Below are positions 62,301 through 64,000 of a stretch of 64,000 nucleotides of DNA, one piece after another; the stretch's first letter is position 1, and each line of letters opens with the position of its first letter. The notes under the pieces are model-generated. The model was not told the DNA's origin. It ran no database searches and saw nothing but the letters and a program-made list of their open reading frames with translations. Location of the stretch: the NCBI GenBank assembly GCA_023159155.1, contig JAJNNX010000007.1, positions 1,178,001 through 1,242,000 of the forward strand. Reading direction: 5' to 3'. The position numbers and the translations under genes are program-made. Origin of the DNA: Ustulina deusta. Its lineage: Eukaryota > Ascomycota > Sordariomycetes > Xylariales > Xylariaceae.

Positions 62301-64000
62301 TCTCTTAAATCAAGAGCGAAATCGTGCGCATTGTGCGAACTATTGCTCCGTACATTTGGCACCGACAATTCAAGCATTACAGAAACTTGGAGAGTCAAAG
62401 GTGGGCTAGCAGGACACGATGGGGGAACCCCGACCCTATCGCTCTACAGGATACCTTGTGAGTGCCTAGAAAAAGAGTGGGAAATGATTCAACTTACGTG
62501 CTAAAATTTTACTACAGCCCCCAGTACCAGCCCCGATACGCAATTGCAAGACATTCCGATAGGGCTCCCGAAACTTGCGGATATTTCGAGCCAAGCATAT
62601 TTCGAGATTCTCCGGCAATGGATAGAAGATTGTGACAATAATCATCCAGGCTGTCATCTAGAATCCACAGGGGCATCAGCCATTAGAGTGCCGACCAGAT
62701 TAATCGATGTTGGAGAGAAAGATTCGCCAGATATCCATCTTATTGAAACTGAGGACAGCCAAAGAAATCAAGTCCAGCAATACAAATATATCGCTTTGTC
62801 CCATCCTTGGGGTGATGGAGCAAAGCACAAACATTATTGCACTACACGGAAGAATATTAGTGATCACAAAGCTGGAATACATACTGATACTCTTCCCGAC
62901 ACCTTTAAAAACGCTATTCACGTAACACGGGAGCTTGGTGTGCGATACCTTTGGATTGACTCACTTTGCATCGTACAGGGGAAAGACGGTGACTTCAACG
63001 ACGAAGCAACGCACATGGACACGGTGTTTTCCACTGCATACTGCGTAATTGCTGCAACTCGTGCAAGGGGATCGTCCAGCGGATTTCTCAACGCCAGACC
63101 AGACAGAATTGTGGTCAGATTAGAAAGACCTGGAGAGGGTCCATTCTATATCTGCGAGTCTATCGACGATTTCCAGCGAGACGTTATCGAAGGGCCACTA
63201 AATAAGAGAGGTTGGGTCTTCCAAGAAAGAGCGCTAGCACGACGAACAATCTACTTCGCAGAGAACCAAAATTACTGGGAGTGTGGAGAGGGTGTTCGCT
63301 GCGAGACGTTGACAAGGATGAGAAAGTGAGCAACCCAATACCTATTTCCATCAGAGCCTGGTCCGTTAAGCACCTACTCTTGCTAACAGGATTTTTGTTC
63401 AAGCAACCAAGCTGCCTTCCTCGGCGATCCCAGATTCCCCAAGGTAGCCGCTGATTCGTCGAAAGGCGCCCGAATTCGCCTCTACGAGCACTTCTACAAG
63501 CAGTATTCAAGACTAGAATTCACCAAGATTTACGATAGACCGCTAGCAATTGCCGGGTTAGAACAACGACTCATCCGCGCTTTCGAGACTGAGGGCGGAT
63601 ACGGCGTCTTTGCTCGGTACTTTGGCCGCGGGCTTCTTTGGCAGCGCGATGTCAACTTGGAGCCACAAGCCATGAAACCCATTCAATTTCCTGAGTCGCA
63701 AAAATACCAAGTGCCCTCGTGGTCCTGGATGGCGTATGAGGGTGCTATCACCTTCATGGATCTACCATTTGGTGAAATAGACTGGGAAGAAAAGGAAGTC
63801 CTCTCGCCCTGGAGCCATCCAAGTACGGCTCTAACCTCGTCGCGGCATTCGAATAATAGCTCCAACACAACTTGGCATACTGCTAATGCTAAAGAGAGGA
63901 TTGATCTCACAGTGGTCGCTAGAGATTTCTTAGTCTCGGCGGGTGGGTGCATTACATATGATAGTGGAGAGAGGCCGAAGGATCGGGTGGTGAAGTGCGT
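59351..64000 (+). CDS. Protein kinase-HET domain fusion, cut by the window end
   Basis: The model is join(59351..60061, 60122..60296, 60433..61583, seven 3-nt exons listed separately, 62130..62457, 62518..63325, 63404..>64000), at least 1263 residues. The start is ATG 59351 in a CCACCAATGG context. The N-terminal helical module (1-230) resembles the kinase at 55953 and has a Cys-rich insert near residues 125-150. Kinase marks are K248 in an ALKKL stretch, EWANGG after the hinge, D428 in HGDIKPEN, D450 in DLG, and APE at 479-481. An insert of about 70 residues precedes HGD. The HET part starts with CERC...CALC, then has LSHPWG, LWIDSLCI and GWVFQERAL, the standard HET blocks, and a C-terminal region open to the edge. 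HET domains trigger cell death on non-self recognition, and kinase-HET fusions may couple that to phosphorylation (inference). No ATG precedes CERC in its exon, which supports fusion rather than two genes. Confidence 0.8.
60323..60353 (+). repeat. Homopolymer tract C12-T-C9-T9 in a kinase-HET intron
   Basis: Lies in the intron 60297-60432, ahead of its CTGAC branch site (about 60414) and TTAAG acceptor. It is probably slippage-prone and does not alter the protein. Confidence 0.8.
61668..62082 (+). other. Array of seven 3-nt micro-exons between kinase and HET domains
   Basis: The micro-exons are AAT 61668-61670, ACT 61740-61742, TAT 61799-61801, AGA 61883-61885, CAT 61939-61941, GTG 62007-62009 and AAT 62080-62082. 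Each is preceded by AG and followed by GTATGT, GTAAGT, GTAAGT, GTAAGT, GTAAGC, GTAAGC or GTAGGT in that order. The eight introns (starting at 61584, 61671, 61743, 61802, 61886, 61942, 62010 and 62083) are 47-84 nt. Most have CTAAC, CTGAC or CTAAT branch-like sites before the acceptor. All exons are in phase 0 and would encode N-T-Y-R-H-V-N between L679 and L687. Reading through any upstream intron gives a stop, so the frame depends on this splicing. The pattern is seen directly; that it is spliced this way is inference. Confidence 0.7.

Overview
The window looks like part of the genome of a filamentous ascomycete (Pezizomycotina). The signs are short introns with GTRNGT donors and CTRAC branch sites, a non-reducing polyketide synthase, a fungal rhodopsin-domain membrane protein, a HET-domain protein, and a long AT-rich block whose repeats have decayed mainly by C-to-T/G-to-A change, as in repeat-induced point mutation (RIP). 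The species cannot be told from the sequence.

Positions 1-39121 are an AT-rich, almost gene-free block built from nested transposable elements. Family 1 is an LTR retrotransposon with ~300-bp TGTTGGAAT...ATTCAACA LTRs. It is present as two solo LTRs with perfect 5-bp target duplications (1521-1822, 35000-35301) and as two full-length RIPped copies, A (12972-20249, +) and B (12705-12971 joined to 20250-27187, -). A has jumped into B's 3' LTR, which makes a near-palindrome with ~6.6-kb arms. Family 2 fills most of 9655-12704 and 27188-39121 and carries ~230-bp LTR-like repeats. A 1-kb LTR miniature (30672-31714) and a 172-bp GC-rich structured insertion (38007-38178) are younger and hardly mutated. 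A Ty3/Gypsy RNase H remnant lies near 950-1190.

The block ends sharply at 39121. From there to 51334 lies a small putative secondary-metabolite locus: an alpha/beta-hydrolase (40379-41731, -), a seven-helix rhodopsin-domain membrane protein (42774-43887, +) and an NR-PKS with domain order SAT-KS-AT-PT-ACP-TE (44959-51334, +). The PKS would make an aromatic polyketide from a starter loaded by SAT and release it through the TE. The hydrolase could act on the product. No regulator, HR-PKS or oxidoreductase is visible here.

From 51335 to 55952 no gene could be supported. That stretch holds a small AT-rich relic, a tRNA-Lys(CUU)-like sequence and several hairpins.

From 55953 to the right edge lie two related, divergently transcribed protein-kinase genes of the fungal type linked to HET proteins. 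The first (55953-57710, -) is a stand-alone kinase. The second (59351->64000, +) is a kinase-HET fusion cut by the window end. Between its kinase and HET parts are seven consecutive candidate micro-exons of exactly 3 nt (61668-62082). Each is flanked by AG and a good donor, and together they keep the reading frame open from kinase to HET. This is the most unusual signal in the window.
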